A DNA stretch of 64,000 bases from Lachnospiraceae bacterium (GCA_017431515.1 JAFRKV010000030.1:1-64000); one strand, 5' to 3'; positions 25,276 through 34,633 are shown, counted from the first letter of the stretch. Made by a program: numbers and translations. Notes: a model not told the origin generated them from the sequence alone.

Positions 25276-26592
25276 ATGACAAGTGTCTTTATTCAGACAG
25301 CCAAATATCTGATGATCGCGCTGATCGTGACCTATACGGTGCAAAGCTTTTTGATCTTTCTGCGGCACCACAGCGAGCAGGCGAAACGCATCCTTTTTAA
25401 AGAACAGATGGTCTTAATCTATCTGTTTCTTTCCCTGGGCTTTCTTTCCATGACAGCCTACACGGGCGAACAGCAGATACTTTTACTCTTTGCCTTTACC
25501 CTTGCCGTGATCACGTTGCTTCAGCTGGTTTACCGGCTGGTCTATGTGCACGGTTCGATTTTGCTGTGCAATCATATGTGCATCCTGTTCGGGACGGGGA
25601 TACTGATCCTGACGCGGTTAAACCAGCAGCAGGCATTGCGGCAGCTGATCATCGGGGCGGTTTCCATCGGTTTTACCGCATTTTTTCCTTATCTCATGTC
25701 CAAAAAACAGGATACCTTCCGCAAGTGGAAATGGGTGTATCTCATTGTCTCCGCGACGCTTCTTTTGCTGGTGCTCATCGCCGGTCAGACAAGTTACGGC
25801 GCCAAGATCTCCGTGGCCATCGGCGGCATCAGCATCCAGCCGGTGGAACTGGTAAAACTGCTTTACGTGTTCTTTCTGGCGGCAATGTACTATGAAAAAC
25901 AGACCGTGGTCACGGCGCTGTTTACCGGAGGCTGTACCGCAGCGTTTTTACTGATCCTGGCGGCGGCGAGGGATCTTGGCGCAGCGCTGATCTTTTTTGT
26001 GATCTATGTGGGGATGACTTATGCGGTTTACCGGAAATGGGTACTGCTTCCGGCGGCGGCAGGCGTGGTGCTCCTCGCCATGATCGGCGCGGGGAAGAGC
26101 CTCGGGCATGTCAGTAATCGGATCATCGCCTGGAAAGATCCCTTAAGTGCCATCGATGATCAGGGCTACCAGATCAGCCAGTCCCTGTTTGGCATCGGCA
26201 CCGGCAGCTGGATGGGCTCCGGCCTTTTCATGGGCCGGCCGAAATCCATTCCAGTGGTGTCCAAGGACTTTATCTTTTCGGCGATCTCGGAGGAACTGGG
26301 CGCCATCGTTGCGATCGCAGTGATCCTGATTTCCATGCTGACGCTGCTGTTGTTTTTCCGTATGGCAAGGGCCATGCAGGATCCTTTCTACCGGTGGGTT
26401 TCTCTCGGCATGGGCATCTGTTACGGATTTCAGGTCTTTTTGACCATCGGCGGCTGCATCAAACTGATCCCCTCCACCGGGGTGACCTTCCCGCTGGTCA
26501 GCTACGGCGGAAGCTCCCTCTTTGTCACGTTCTGTATGTTTGCACTTCTGGAAAGCTTTTATATCACCACCAAAAAGAAGGACAGCCGATGA
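25276..26592 (+). CDS. FtsW/RodA/SpoVE-family peptidoglycan glycosyltransferase
   Basis: A 438-residue SEDS protein with about ten membrane helices. Visible family segments are ISVAIGGISIQPVELVKLLYVFFLA, RDLGAALIFFVIYVGM, the loop GYQISQSLFGIGTGSWMGSGLFMG, DFIFSAISEELG (with the functionally important Asp/Glu) and IPSTGVTFPLVSYGGSSL. SEDS proteins polymerise lipid II and pair with a class B PBP; that partner starts in the stop codon of this gene (ATGA overlap). Whether it serves division, elongation or sporulation cannot be told from sequence. Confidence 0.92.
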   Translation: MTSVFIQTAKYLMIALIVTYTVQSFLIFLRHHSEQAKRILFKEQMVLIYLFLSLGFLSMTAYTGEQQILLLFAFTLAVITLLQLVYRLVYVHGSILLCNHMCILFGTGILILTRLNQQQALRQLIIGAVSIGFTAFFPYLMSKKQDTFRKWKWVYLIVSATLLLLVLIAGQTSYGAKISVAIGGISIQPVELVKLLYVFFLAAMYYEKQTVVTALFTGGCTAAFLLILAAARDLGAALIFFVIYVGMTYAVYRKWVLLPAAAGVVLLAMIGAGKSLGHVSNRIIAWKDPLSAIDDQGYQISQSLFGIGTGSWMGSGLFMGRPKSIPVVSKDFIFSAISEELGAIVAIAVILISMLTLLLFFRMARAMQDPFYRWVSLGMGICYGFQVFLTIGGCIKLIPSTGVTFPLVSYGGSSLFVTFCMFALLESFYITTKKKDSR

Positions 26593-28040
26593 AATTCAGG
26601 AAAACAGAAAAGCAAAAGAAGCATCAGCAGAAAGAACTGTCTGTGCTGATCATATTGTTTACGGCGGCGTTCCTGATGTTGATCGGGTATCTTGTTTTTT
26701 TTCTGGCGTTTGAAAGCGAACGCTTCATCAACAATCCTTATAACAAGCGGATTGATGCCTTATCGGAAAAGACTATCCGCGGCTCCATTTATGCCAATGA
26801 CGGCACAGTGCTGGCGGCTTCGGTACAGACAAACGAAACGGGAGAAGAAACACGGATGTATCCCTTTTCCAATCTCTATGCCCATGTGGTGGGCTTTCCC
26901 GTCAACGGGAAAATGGGGGTGGAGAGCGCGGCGAATTTCGAACTGCTGCACAGTCACAGCAGCGTGACGGAGCGCTTAAAGCACGCCTTTACCGGTGAAA
27001 AAAACATGGGCGACGGCGTCGTGACGACACTGGATCCGACGGTGCAGACGGCGGCCTATGGGGCGCTGGGCAGTTACCGCGGCGCGATTGTGGTGATGGA
27101 GGTCTCCACAGGACGCATTCTTGCGATGGTGAGCAAACCGGATTTTGATCCGAATCACATTTCGGAGACCTTTTCCCTTTTGTCGGAGGACAACGAATCG
27201 GCCACGCTGTTAAACCGCGCGACACAGGGCCGTTACGCGCCGGGGTCTACCTTTAAGCTTTTGACGACCCTGGAATACGTTCATGAAAATCCCAAGACCT
27301 ATGAGGATTATCAATATGATTGCACCGGCATCTTTCGTTCGGACGGGAAGGAGATTCACTGCTTCCATAACAAGGCCCACGGGGAGGAAGATCTGTTGGA
27401 TTCCTTTACCAATTCCTGCAATACTTCCTATGCATCTCTCGGTCTGACGCTGAAACCGAAGGGGCTGACAGACCTTTGCAACCGCGCGCTGTTTAACCGG
27501 AAGGTGCCCTTTGACCTGCCTACGGAGAAAAGCTATTTTACGCTGGCGCCGGACGCCAGCGACGCGGAGATCATGGAGACCGTGATCGGGCAGGGAAAGA
27601 CCCTGGCGACGCCGCTGCAGATGGCACTCATCACGGCAGCCGTGGATCATGGCGGCAAGGCGCCGCGTCCGTATGTGCTGGACCGGGTAGTGAATGACGA
27701 AGGTCATTTTGTGAAATCCCTTGCCACGGAAGGAACCATCAGCATCATGAGCGAGCAGGATGCGGCATTGCTCAAGGAGTACATGCGGTCCGTCGTGACC
27801 GACGGCACCGGTCGCGCCCTCAACACCGATGCCTACACGGTCTACGGAAAAACCGGTACGGCGGAATATAACGCCAACAGAGATGCTCATTCCTGGTTTA
27901 TCGGCTTCGCGGAGAAGCCCGGCAGAGAAGACATCGCCATCGCCGTGATCATGGAGGGCGCAGGCTCCGGCAGCAGCTTCGCGACGCCGGCGGCCAAAGA
28001 GGTTTTTGACGCCTATTTCTTGCAACCGGACGGTTTTTAG
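26589..28040 (+). CDS. Class B penicillin-binding protein (transpeptidase)
   Basis: A 483-residue membrane-anchored D,D-transpeptidase that cross-links peptidoglycan. It has one N-terminal helix (about residues 19-42), then a dimerisation region with RGSIYANDGTVLA. The transpeptidase domain carries the three catalytic motifs: STFK (Ser220), SCN in FTNSCNTSYASLG, and KTGT (Lys421). It resembles the PbpA group. The start at 26589 overlaps the SEDS gene stop codon, the usual SEDS-bPBP pairing. An open frame extends upstream inside the SEDS gene and is ignored. Confidence 0.92.
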   Translation: MKFRKTEKQKKHQQKELSVLIILFTAAFLMLIGYLVFFLAFESERFINNPYNKRIDALSEKTIRGSIYANDGTVLAASVQTNETGEETRMYPFSNLYAHVVGFPVNGKMGVESAANFELLHSHSSVTERLKHAFTGEKNMGDGVVTTLDPTVQTAAYGALGSYRGAIVVMEVSTGRILAMVSKPDFDPNHISETFSLLSEDNESATLLNRATQGRYAPGSTFKLLTTLEYVHENPKTYEDYQYDCTGIFRSDGKEIHCFHNKAHGEEDLLDSFTNSCNTSYASLGLTLKPKGLTDLCNRALFNRKVPFDLPTEKSYFTLAPDASDAEIMETVIGQGKTLATPLQMALITAAVDHGGKAPRPYVLDRVVNDEGHFVKSLATEGTISIMSEQDAALLKEYMRSVVTDGTGRALNTDAYTVYGKTGTAEYNANRDAHSWFIGFAEKPGREDIAIAVIMEGAGSGSSFATPAAKEVFDAYFLQPDGF

Positions 28041-28048
28041 GGTATACT
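28020..28048 (+). promoter_or_regulatory. Promoter of the Nudix-gerW operon
   Basis: TTGCAA (28020-28025), 17-bp spacer, TATACT (28043-28048). The -35 lies in the last codons of the PBP gene; the Nudix gene starts 39 bp downstream. Confidence 0.6.
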
Positions 28049-28086
28049 GAACACAAGTTTTCCACCATACCGAAGGAGGTTGCACG

Positions 28087-28536
28087 ATGATCGAGGCAAC
28101 AAGTTGTGGCGGTGTGGTAATTTTTCGAGGAAAGATACTGGTGCTCTACAAGAACTACCGGAACCGTTATGAAGGCTGGGTTTTGCCGAAGGGGACGGTG
28201 GAGGAAGGCGAGGAACATTCCGAGACCGCGCTGCGTGAGGTCAAAGAGGAGAGCGGCGTATCGGCCACCATCATGAAGTACGTCGGAAAAAGCCAGTATA
28301 CCTTTCAGGTGCCGGAGGACGTCGTGGAGAAGGATGTGCACTGGTATCTGATGATGTCGGACAGTTATTACAGCAAACCGCAACGGGAAGAATATTTCGT
28401 GGATTCCGGATACTATAAGTATCACGAGGCCTATCATTTGCTGAAGTTCGCGAATGAGAAGCAGATCCTGGAAAAAGCTTACGGAGAGTATATTGAGATG
28501 AAACGCAATAATCTCTGGGGCTATCGAAGAAGATAA
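28087..28536 (+). CDS. Nudix hydrolase
   Basis: A 149-residue single-domain Nudix protein. The Nudix box is visible as PKGTVEEGEEHSETALREV followed by KEESGV, matching GX5EX7REUXEEXGU with metal-binding glutamates. Nudix enzymes hydrolyse nucleoside diphosphates linked to other groups; the substrate here is unknown. An AAGGAGGT ribosome-binding site lies 6 nt before the ATG. It is the first gene of a five-kilobase-scale co-directional cluster reaching gerW. Confidence 0.9.
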   Translation: MIEATSCGGVVIFRGKILVLYKNYRNRYEGWVLPKGTVEEGEEHSETALREVKEESGVSATIMKYVGKSQYTFQVPEDVVEKDVHWYLMMSDSYYSKPQREEYFVDSGYYKYHEAYHLLKFANEKQILEKAYGEYIEMKRNNLWGYRRR

Positions 28537-28539
28537 AGG

Positions 28540-28884
28540 ATGGAGCAAAAACACATGTTGTGGCTCAAGGATCTGTATCTCGGGCCATCCGTCAAAGAAA
28601 AAGAAAAACAGATCAAAAGGACGCTGTTGAAAAGAGCGCAGCAGCCCAATCTGCAGGTGCTCTTGCTCTCGCAGTCCGAGACGGAGCAGATCGAGATCCT
28701 GCCGGCGGCGCAGCTGCGGCAGAAGCATTTCCCGTCATTTCAATGGCATGTTCTGGGACTGGCCGGCGGGAGAGAAGAAGCCTTTTCCCTGGTGGAGACC
28801 ATTGCGGACGAGACCTACCGCGCCACCGGAGACTGCGATATGAAGACCTATCTTCTGCAGAAAGAATACCAAAAGAAAGGGTGA
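28540..28884 (+). CDS. Conserved hypothetical protein
   Basis: A 114-residue protein that I do not recognise. It is charged, begins MEQKHMLWLKDLYLGPSV, has a basic helix (KEKEKQIKRTLLKRAQ) and a mixed alpha/beta pattern, with no signal peptide or membrane segment. It lies 3 bp after the Nudix gene and 15 bp before the DUF2953 gene, suggesting the same transcript. The ATG at 28555 (MLWLKD), which has GGAG at a better distance, may be the true start. Confidence 0.7.
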   Translation: MEQKHMLWLKDLYLGPSVKEKEKQIKRTLLKRAQQPNLQVLLLSQSETEQIEILPAAQLRQKHFPSFQWHVLGLAGGREEAFSLVETIADETYRATGDCDMKTYLLQKEYQKKG

Positions 28885-28899
28885 GGAGATCAAACGCCT

Positions 28900-29718
28900 A
28901 TGATTGTATTGAAAATCCTTCTCATCCTGCTGCTGGTGATCGTGGGGCTCCTGCTTCTGCTTCTGTTTTTTCCGTTTTGTTATAAGATCCACGGGAAGTC
29001 CAACGGTACCTGGAATCTATATGCGGATGTGACGTGGCTCTTTTATTTTGTGTTTCTCCGGGCGCATGTGGATCTGGAGGATAAGAAGCCGAAGGTGGTG
29101 CTGCGGATTCTCGGCATCCCCATCACGCTGTATCCGAAGAAGGAAAAGAAACAAAAGCAAAAAGCCGGGGATGCCGTATCAGAAGAACCCGAAACGCCGG
29201 AAGTGGAGAAACAGATAAAGGCGGACGCGCCCGCTTCGGAAGATGCGAAGATACCGGAGGAAGCGGCGGGAGAGGAGAATTCCGGCAAAGACGAAACCGC
29301 CGGAAAGCCCAAAAAGAACTTCATCGAGAAGCTTAAAAAGCTGCCGGAGAAGGTATCAAAGATCCGGACAGAGATTCTGGATCCTCATAATAAAGCAGCG
29401 GTGAAGCATCTCCTTGCGGAAGCAAAAGGGATCTTTTCCCATTACAAGCCGCGGCGGATCCGGATGCACCTTGTGTTTTCCACGGGAGACCCGGCCACGA
29501 CGGGCAAGGTGCTGGGAGGCTTGTCACTGGTGCCGGTAATCTATCAGCGAGGGAATCGCATCGTCCCGGATTTTACGGCAGATGAGGTCTATCTTCAGGG
29601 GGACTTCAAAATCACAGGACACGTGATCTTAATATTTGCACTGGCTGCGGCGGTGCGGCTCATTATGGATAAAAATATCCGCAGACTGATCAAGCATGTG
29701 AAAACCCTGCGGGGATAA
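28900..29718 (+). CDS. DUF2953 family membrane protein
   Basis: A 272-residue protein with a strongly hydrophobic N-terminal helix (about residues 3-28), a beta-rich domain (residues 30-85), a long low-complexity charged linker (about 85-150; rich in K, E, A) and a C-terminal part with LHLVFSTGDPATTGKVLGGLS, the DUF2953 signature. In spore formers this family is typically encoded next to gerW/ytfJ, as here. Function is unknown; a role in sporulation is suggested by context only. Confidence 0.82.
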   Translation: MIVLKILLILLLVIVGLLLLLLFFPFCYKIHGKSNGTWNLYADVTWLFYFVFLRAHVDLEDKKPKVVLRILGIPITLYPKKEKKQKQKAGDAVSEEPETPEVEKQIKADAPASEDAKIPEEAAGEENSGKDETAGKPKKNFIEKLKKLPEKVSKIRTEILDPHNKAAVKHLLAEAKGIFSHYKPRRIRMHLVFSTGDPATTGKVLGGLSLVPVIYQRGNRIVPDFTADEVYLQGDFKITGHVILIFALAAAVRLIMDKNIRRLIKHVKTLRG

Positions 29719-29736
29719 TAGTGAAGGAGGACACTC

Positions 29737-30126
29737 ATGTCAGAAAACAAATTCAACGAAACAGTCAATGCGCTTTTCAAGGGAATGGACGGATTCATCT
29801 CGACCAAGACAGTCGTTGGCGAGCCGATGCATGTGGAGAATACCATCATCATCCCGCTGGCGGACGTATCCTTTGGCGTAGGCGCCGGGGTGTTTGCGAA
29901 AGAAGCCAATGACAATAACGGCGGCGGCGGACTCGGCGGCAAGATCCAGCCCAGCGCGCTGCTCATCATTCAGGACGGCACGACGAAGCTGGTCAGCATT
30001 CACAACCAGGGCGCGCTGAATAAGGTGATGGATCTGGTGCCGGATATCATCAACAAATTCACCGGCGGCAAGAGCGAGCAGACTGTCAGCGTGGAGCATG
30101 CAGCGAAGCCGGACGAAGAAGAATAA
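29737..30126 (+). CDS. GerW/YtfJ family sporulation protein
   Basis: A 129-residue protein with the YtfJ pattern: VVGEPMHVENTIIIPLADVSFG, a glycine-rich NGGGGLGGKIQPSALLII segment, and VMDLVPDIINKF near the C-terminus. In Bacillus, GerW is needed for germination with particular nutrients. An AAGGAGG ribosome-binding site precedes the ATG. It follows the DUF2953 gene and ends at a strong bidirectional terminator. Its presence suggests, but does not prove, spore formation. Confidence 0.88.
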   Translation: MSENKFNETVNALFKGMDGFISTKTVVGEPMHVENTIIIPLADVSFGVGAGVFAKEANDNNGGGGLGGKIQPSALLIIQDGTTKLVSIHNQGALNKVMDLVPDIINKFTGGKSEQTVSVEHAAKPDEEE

Positions 30127-30149
30127 AAGAAATCACAAAATGACGCACG

Positions 30150-30179
30150 AAAAAACCGCCGCGATTGCGACGGTTTTTT
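30150..30179. terminator. Bidirectional rho-independent terminator
   Basis: AAAAACCG (30151-30158) pairs with CGGTTTTT (30171-30178); an inner CGC/GCG pair closes the loop. T-runs flank both sides in the two reading directions. It serves the convergent gerW (+) and rpmB (-) genes. Confidence 0.85.
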
Positions 30180-30204
30180 CATGCTGTTCTGTAAGATCCT
30201 GATC

Positions 30205-30390
30205 TTAAGCGCGTTCCACTTTGCCGGACTTCAGACACTGCGCGCAAACATAAAGCCTTTTCGGCGTGCCGTTTACTTTGCAGCGGACAGACTTAATGTT
30301 GGATTTCCAAATGTGGTTGGATCTTCTATGAGAATGGCTCACGTTATTACCGAAATGTGCGCCTTTTCCGCAAATTGCACATGCTGCCAT
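30205..30390 (-). CDS. rpmB: 50S ribosomal protein bL28
   Basis: A 61-residue ribosomal protein beginning MAACAICGKGAHFGNNVSHS and ending CAQCLKSGKVERA. Two CxxC pairs (CAIC and CAQC) make this the zinc-binding form of bL28. The start at 30390 follows GGAGGT by five bases; the open frame extends to 30441 but without a ribosome-binding site. It is transcribed divergently from asp23 and fakA, as in many Firmicutes. Confidence 0.95.
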   Translation of the reverse strand: MAACAICGKGAHFGNNVSHSHRRSNHIWKSNIKSVRCKVNGTPKRLYVCAQCLKSGKVERA

Positions 30391-30439
30391 CGTGTCACCT
30401 CCTTGCTCATTATCCCTTTTACGAACCTGCAACGTTATC

Positions 30440-30468
30440 AATATACCAGATAGAATACGCTATTGCAA
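30440..30468 (-). promoter_or_regulatory. Promoter of rpmB, sharing its -35 with the divergent asp23 promoter
   Basis: On the minus strand TTGCAA (30468-30463), a 17-bp spacer and TATATT (30445-30440). TTGCAA is its own reverse complement, so the same six base pairs are the -35 of the plus-strand promoter at 30463-30491. Confidence 0.65.
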
Positions 30469-30491
30469 GAAATTTTTTACTAGGTTATAAT
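30463..30491 (+). promoter_or_regulatory. Promoter of the asp23-fakA-recG operon
   Basis: TTGCAA (30463-30468), 17-bp spacer, TATAAT (30486-30491); asp23 starts 25 bp downstream. The -35 is shared with the rpmB promoter on the opposite strand. Confidence 0.75.
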
Positions 30492-30515
30492 AATTCTGTT
30501 TATGGAGGGAGACCG

Positions 30516-30875
30516 ATGAAAGGGATCATAGAGAATCAATACGGGAAAGTGCTGATCGATCCGGATGTCATCGCGACGTATGCCGGGTCTGTGGCAGTCG
30601 GGTGCTTCGGGATCGTCGGAATGGCTGCGATCAATGTCAAGGACGGGCTCGTGAAGCTGTTGAAAAAGGATTATCTTTCTCATGGCATCAACGTCACCAT
30701 TGGCGAGGACGGCAGGATCACCATCGACTTTCATGTGATCGTTGCATACGATGTGAATATCATCACCGTGACGGACAACCTGACCCATACGGTGAAGTAT
30801 AAAGTAGAAGCCTTTACGGGCATGCAGATCGACAAGATCAATGTGACCGTGGAAGGCCTGCGCCTGATTGATTAG
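30516..30875 (+). CDS. Asp23/Gls24 family envelope stress response protein
   Basis: A 119-residue protein of the Asp23 family (YloU-like). The pattern GKVLIDPDVIATYAGSVAVGCFGIVGMA, a DGLVKLLKK segment and INVTVEGLRL near the end match the family. Asp23 proteins are membrane-associated or cytosolic alkaline-shock/envelope-stress factors. The ATG at 30516 follows GGAGGGAG. It lies 14 bp before fakA; the pair is conserved in Firmicutes next to rpmB. Confidence 0.9.
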   Translation: MKGIIENQYGKVLIDPDVIATYAGSVAVGCFGIVGMAAINVKDGLVKLLKKDYLSHGINVTIGEDGRITIDFHVIVAYDVNIITVTDNLTHTVKYKVEAFTGMQIDKINVTVEGLRLID

Positions 30876-30889
30876 AGGAGGACGAAGCA

Positions 30890-32566
30890 TTGGCTACCAC
30901 AACGATTGATGCGGCTCTGCTTCAAAAAATGTTCCTTGCGGGCGCAAAGAATCTGGAAGCAAAAAAAGAGTGGATCAATGAATTAAATGTGTTTCCGGTG
31001 CCGGACGGCGATACCGGGACGAATATGACGATGACGATCATGTCGGCGGCAAAGGAGGTCGCCTCCCTTTCCGATCATTCGATGGAGGCGCTTTGCAAGG
31101 CGATCTCATCCGGGTCATTAAGGGGCGCGCGGGGTAATTCCGGCGTGATTCTATCTCAGCTCCTGCGCGGCTTCACCAAGGTGGTGAAAGAGCAGGAAGA
31201 GCTGGATACAGAGGTGCTTTCCGAAGCCTTTGAAAAGGCGGTGGCGACGGCTTACAAAGCGGTCATGCAGCCTAAGGAAGGGACGATTCTCACCGTGGCC
31301 AAGGGCGCCAGCGAAAAAGCGAAGCAGCTCCTGGACGAGACGGATGATCTCACTGTTTTCATTGACGGCGTCATTAAGGAAGCGGAATACGTCCTCAGCA
31401 AGACGCCGGATATGCTGCCGGTGTTAAAACAGGCAGGGGTCGTGGACTCCGGCGGACAGGGCCTTGTGGAGGTCTTAAAGGGCGCAAGGGATGCGTTCCT
31501 CGGGAAAGAGATCGATTATGCCGTGGAGGGTGCCACAGAAGGCACCGGCTCACTGCAAAAGATCACCGCGGAGACGGAAGCGGAGATCCGCTTCGGCTAT
31601 TGCACGGAGTATATCATCGTCCTAAACCGCCCGTTAAAGGACAGTGAAGAGGATGAATACCGGGCTTTTCTGGAATCCATCGGGGACTCCATCGTGCTGG
31701 TGGCCGATGATGATATCGTCAAGACCCATGTGCATACCAACGAACCGGGCGTGGCGCTGACGAAGGCACTGACCTTCGGATCCTTAAGCAAAATCAAGAT
31801 CGACAATATGCGCGAGGAGCATCAGGAGAAGCTCTTCAAAGAAGCAGAAAAGCAGGCGGCACTGAAAAAAGCCGAAAGCAAGAAGAAAACCCCTGCTGCC
31901 GAATGGAAAGAGGTGGGATTTATCGCGGTCTCCATCGGCGAAGGGTTAAACCAGATCTTCAAAGAGCTTGGGGTGGATCATATCATCGAAGGCGGACAAA
32001 CCATGAACCCCAGCACGGAAGATATCTTAAACGCCGTCGATCAGGTGAATGCCAAGACGATCTTTGTTTTGCCCAACAATAAAAACATCATTCTGGCGGC
32101 GGAGCAGGCGACCCACCTTTCCGATGATAAGAATCTGGTGGTGATTCCGACGAAGACGATCCCCCAGGGGATCACGGCGCTGATCAATTATGAGGAAGGG
32201 ATCTCGCCGGAAGAGAATCAGGAGCGCATGACCAATGAACTTTCCTCCGTCAAGACCGGTCAGGTCACCTATGCGGTGCGTGACACCGAGATCGACGACA
32301 AGACCATCAAACAAGGTGATTACATGGGCATCGGCGACAAGACCATCCTTTCTGTCGGAACGGATCTGGAGGAGGTCGTGGTGAACATGGCTAAGGAAAT
32401 GGTGGATGACGAGGCCGGCATGATCTCCGTCTATTATGGTGAAGAAGTGGACGAGCAGGCTGCGGATGCGCTGGCGGAAAAGCTGACGGAGGCATTCCCG
32501 GATCTGGAGATTGAGCTGAATAACGGCGGACAGCCGATCTATTACTATATTCTGTCGGTGGAGTGA
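30890..32566 (+). CDS. fakA: Fatty acid kinase catalytic subunit FakA (DAK2 domain, YloV-like)
   Basis: FakA phosphorylates fatty acids that are held by a DegV-family FakB protein. The 558-residue protein has the N-terminal DhaL/DAK2 domain with NVFPVPDGDTGTNMTMT (Mg-ATP aspartates), GARGNSGVILSQ and VVDSGGQG, followed by the FakA middle and C-terminal domains. The start is TTG at 30890, preceded by GGAGG. It is in an operon with asp23 and recG. A DegV domain is present in this window, fused to a histidine kinase (59072-61768). Confidence 0.9.
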   Translation: MATTTIDAALLQKMFLAGAKNLEAKKEWINELNVFPVPDGDTGTNMTMTIMSAAKEVASLSDHSMEALCKAISSGSLRGARGNSGVILSQLLRGFTKVVKEQEELDTEVLSEAFEKAVATAYKAVMQPKEGTILTVAKGASEKAKQLLDETDDLTVFIDGVIKEAEYVLSKTPDMLPVLKQAGVVDSGGQGLVEVLKGARDAFLGKEIDYAVEGATEGTGSLQKITAETEAEIRFGYCTEYIIVLNRPLKDSEEDEYRAFLESIGDSIVLVADDDIVKTHVHTNEPGVALTKALTFGSLSKIKIDNMREEHQEKLFKEAEKQAALKKAESKKKTPAAEWKEVGFIAVSIGEGLNQIFKELGVDHIIEGGQTMNPSTEDILNAVDQVNAKTIFVLPNNKNIILAAEQATHLSDDKNLVVIPTKTIPQGITALINYEEGISPEENQERMTNELSSVKTGQVTYAVRDTEIDDKTIKQGDYMGIGDKTILSVGTDLEEVVVNMAKEMVDDEAGMISVYYGEEVDEQAADALAEKLTEAFPDLEIELNNGGQPIYYYILSVE

Positions 32567-32569
32567 CGG

Positions 32570-34633
32570 ATGATCAAAGGGACGGATCCGATCCGCGTCG
32601 TGAAAGGGGTCGGAGCGAAAACAGAAGAGCTGATGCATAATTTGGGAGTATACACCGTTGGTGATATACTCTCTTATTTTCCGCGGGATTACCGGATCAT
32701 GCAGGAACCGGTGAAGATCGCGGACGTAAAGGAAAACGCGGTGAATGCGATTCTGGCGCGGACGGCCAGCATGCCACGCACCAGAAAGGGCAGACGTGTG
32801 GCAGTGACAAGCTGCAAGGCTTCGGACGGCTTCCGGGAAATTGAACTGGTCTGGTTTCGCATGCCCTATGTGAAAAACATGCTGACCCCCGGGAAGAACC
32901 AGATCTTTTACGGCCGGGTGATCCGCCGCGGCGGGAAACTCGTGATGGAGCAACCCGTGATCTATGCCTATGAGGAGTATGCGCAGCTGACAGGCCGGCT
33001 CCTGCCGGTCTATGCGCTGACCAAAGGGATCTCCAACCACCTGATGGAAAAGCTGTTGTCGCAGATCCTGCCGGAGGACACGGCGTTTCCGCAGGATCCG
33101 TACACAGACGAACTGCGGGAGAGAAATGATCTGGTGCCGCTTCCGGATGCGATCCGCATCATGCATGCACCGAGGGATATGGAGGCTCTATCCTTATCCC
33201 ACCGGAGGCTGGCCTTTGACGAATTCTTTTTCTTCCTGCTGGGGATACAGCGGCTGAAGGGCGCCGGCTCTGCCGAAAAGAACGGATTTACCTTTGCCGA
33301 CAGTGCTTTTTTGAAGGAAACGGCTGCAAAGCTCCCTTATGCGTTGACGGAGGCGCAGCAGAGGGTGCTTACGGAGACCGCAGGAGATATGAAATCGGAC
33401 CACCTCATGCAGCGGCTGATCCAGGGAGATGTGGGTTCCGGGAAAACCGTGATCGCTTTTCTACTCATGGCCTGGTGCGCGCACAGCGGCTATCAGGCCG
33501 CCCTGATGGCGCCCACGGAGGTGCTGGCGAAGCAGCATTTTGAAACCATACAGTCCTATTTGTCGCTTTGCGGGCTGTCCTTTCCGGTGATCCTGCTGAC
33601 CGGATCCATGACCGCAAAAGAGAAGCGGGAGGCCTATGCAAGGATGGAAAACGAGCCGGATGCGCTGGTGATCGGGACGCACGCGCTGATTCAGGAAAAG
33701 GCGGCGTTTTCCTCTCTGGCTCTGGTGATCACCGACGAGCAGCACCGGTTTGGGGTGAAACAACGGGAAGCCCTTTCCAAGAAAGGGGAGAAGCCACATT
33801 ACCTGGTGATGAGCGCGACGCCGATCCCAAGGACGCTGGCCATCATTCTGTTCGGAGACCTGTCGATCTCGGTGATCGATACCCTTCCTGCAGACCGGCT
33901 TCCCATCAAAAACTGCGTTGTAGGACCTTCCTACCGCCAGAAGGCATGGGAGTTTTTGACCAGTGAAGTGGAAGCCGGCCATCAATGCTATGTGATCTGC
34001 CCCTTGGTGGAGGCAACGGAGCAGACCGAAGCGGAGAATGTGGAGGACTACGCGGCGCGCCTGACGGAAGCGTTGCCGGAGAGGATCCGCATCGAGACGC
34101 TCCACGGCCGCATGAAAGCGGAGGAGAAGGATCGCGTCATGGAGGCGTTTCTTCGGAGGGAAGCGGATATTCTGGTTTCCACCACCGTGGTAGAGGTAGG
34201 GGTGAATGTGCCCAATGCCACGGTCATGCTGGTGGAAAACGCGGAGCGGTTCGGGCTTTCCCAGCTCCATCAGCTGAGAGGCCGTGTCGGCAGGGGGGAG
34301 GCGCAGTCCTACTGCATTTTCTTAAGCGCAAGAGAGGATGCCGCGACGAATGAACGGCTGTCGGTGCTGAATCACTCCAATGACGGATTTTATATCGCGT
34401 CGGAGGATTTGAAGCTCCGGGGCCCGGGAGATTTCCTCGGGATCCGCCAGAGCGGCGTGCTGGACTTTCAGATCGCAGATGTGTATCAGGATGCAAGCCT
34501 CCTGTCACTTGCCGCGGAAGAAGTGAAACGGCTGAGCGAGGCGGATCCGGAGTTATCCGACCCTGCCCATGAAGGGATCCGGCAGAGGCTTGACCTGACA
34601 CTGCAAAAACAATTGGAGGGACTGAATCTATGA
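32570..34633 (+). CDS. recG: ATP-dependent DNA helicase RecG
   Basis: RecG is a branched-DNA translocase that remodels stalled forks and Holliday junctions. The 687-residue protein has the wedge/OB domain (about 1-150, VKGVGAKTEELMHNLGV), helicase motif I GDVGSGKTV, motif II DEQHRFG, motif III MSATPIPRTLA, and the C-terminal motor with VVEVGVNVPNAT and QLRGRVGRG. Length is normal. It starts 3 bp after fakA and its stop overlaps the next gene (ATGA). Confidence 0.95.
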   Translation: MIKGTDPIRVVKGVGAKTEELMHNLGVYTVGDILSYFPRDYRIMQEPVKIADVKENAVNAILARTASMPRTRKGRRVAVTSCKASDGFREIELVWFRMPYVKNMLTPGKNQIFYGRVIRRGGKLVMEQPVIYAYEEYAQLTGRLLPVYALTKGISNHLMEKLLSQILPEDTAFPQDPYTDELRERNDLVPLPDAIRIMHAPRDMEALSLSHRRLAFDEFFFFLLGIQRLKGAGSAEKNGFTFADSAFLKETAAKLPYALTEAQQRVLTETAGDMKSDHLMQRLIQGDVGSGKTVIAFLLMAWCAHSGYQAALMAPTEVLAKQHFETIQSYLSLCGLSFPVILLTGSMTAKEKREAYARMENEPDALVIGTHALIQEKAAFSSLALVITDEQHRFGVKQREALSKKGEKPHYLVMSATPIPRTLAIILFGDLSISVIDTLPADRLPIKNCVVGPSYRQKAWEFLTSEVEAGHQCYVICPLVEATEQTEAENVEDYAARLTEALPERIRIETLHGRMKAEEKDRVMEAFLRREADILVSTTVVEVGVNVPNATVMLVENAERFGLSQLHQLRGRVGRGEAQSYCIFLSAREDAATNERLSVLNHSNDGFYIASEDLKLRGPGDFLGIRQSGVLDFQIADVYQDASLLSLAAEEVKRLSEADPELSDPAHEGIRQRLDLTLQKQLEGLNL

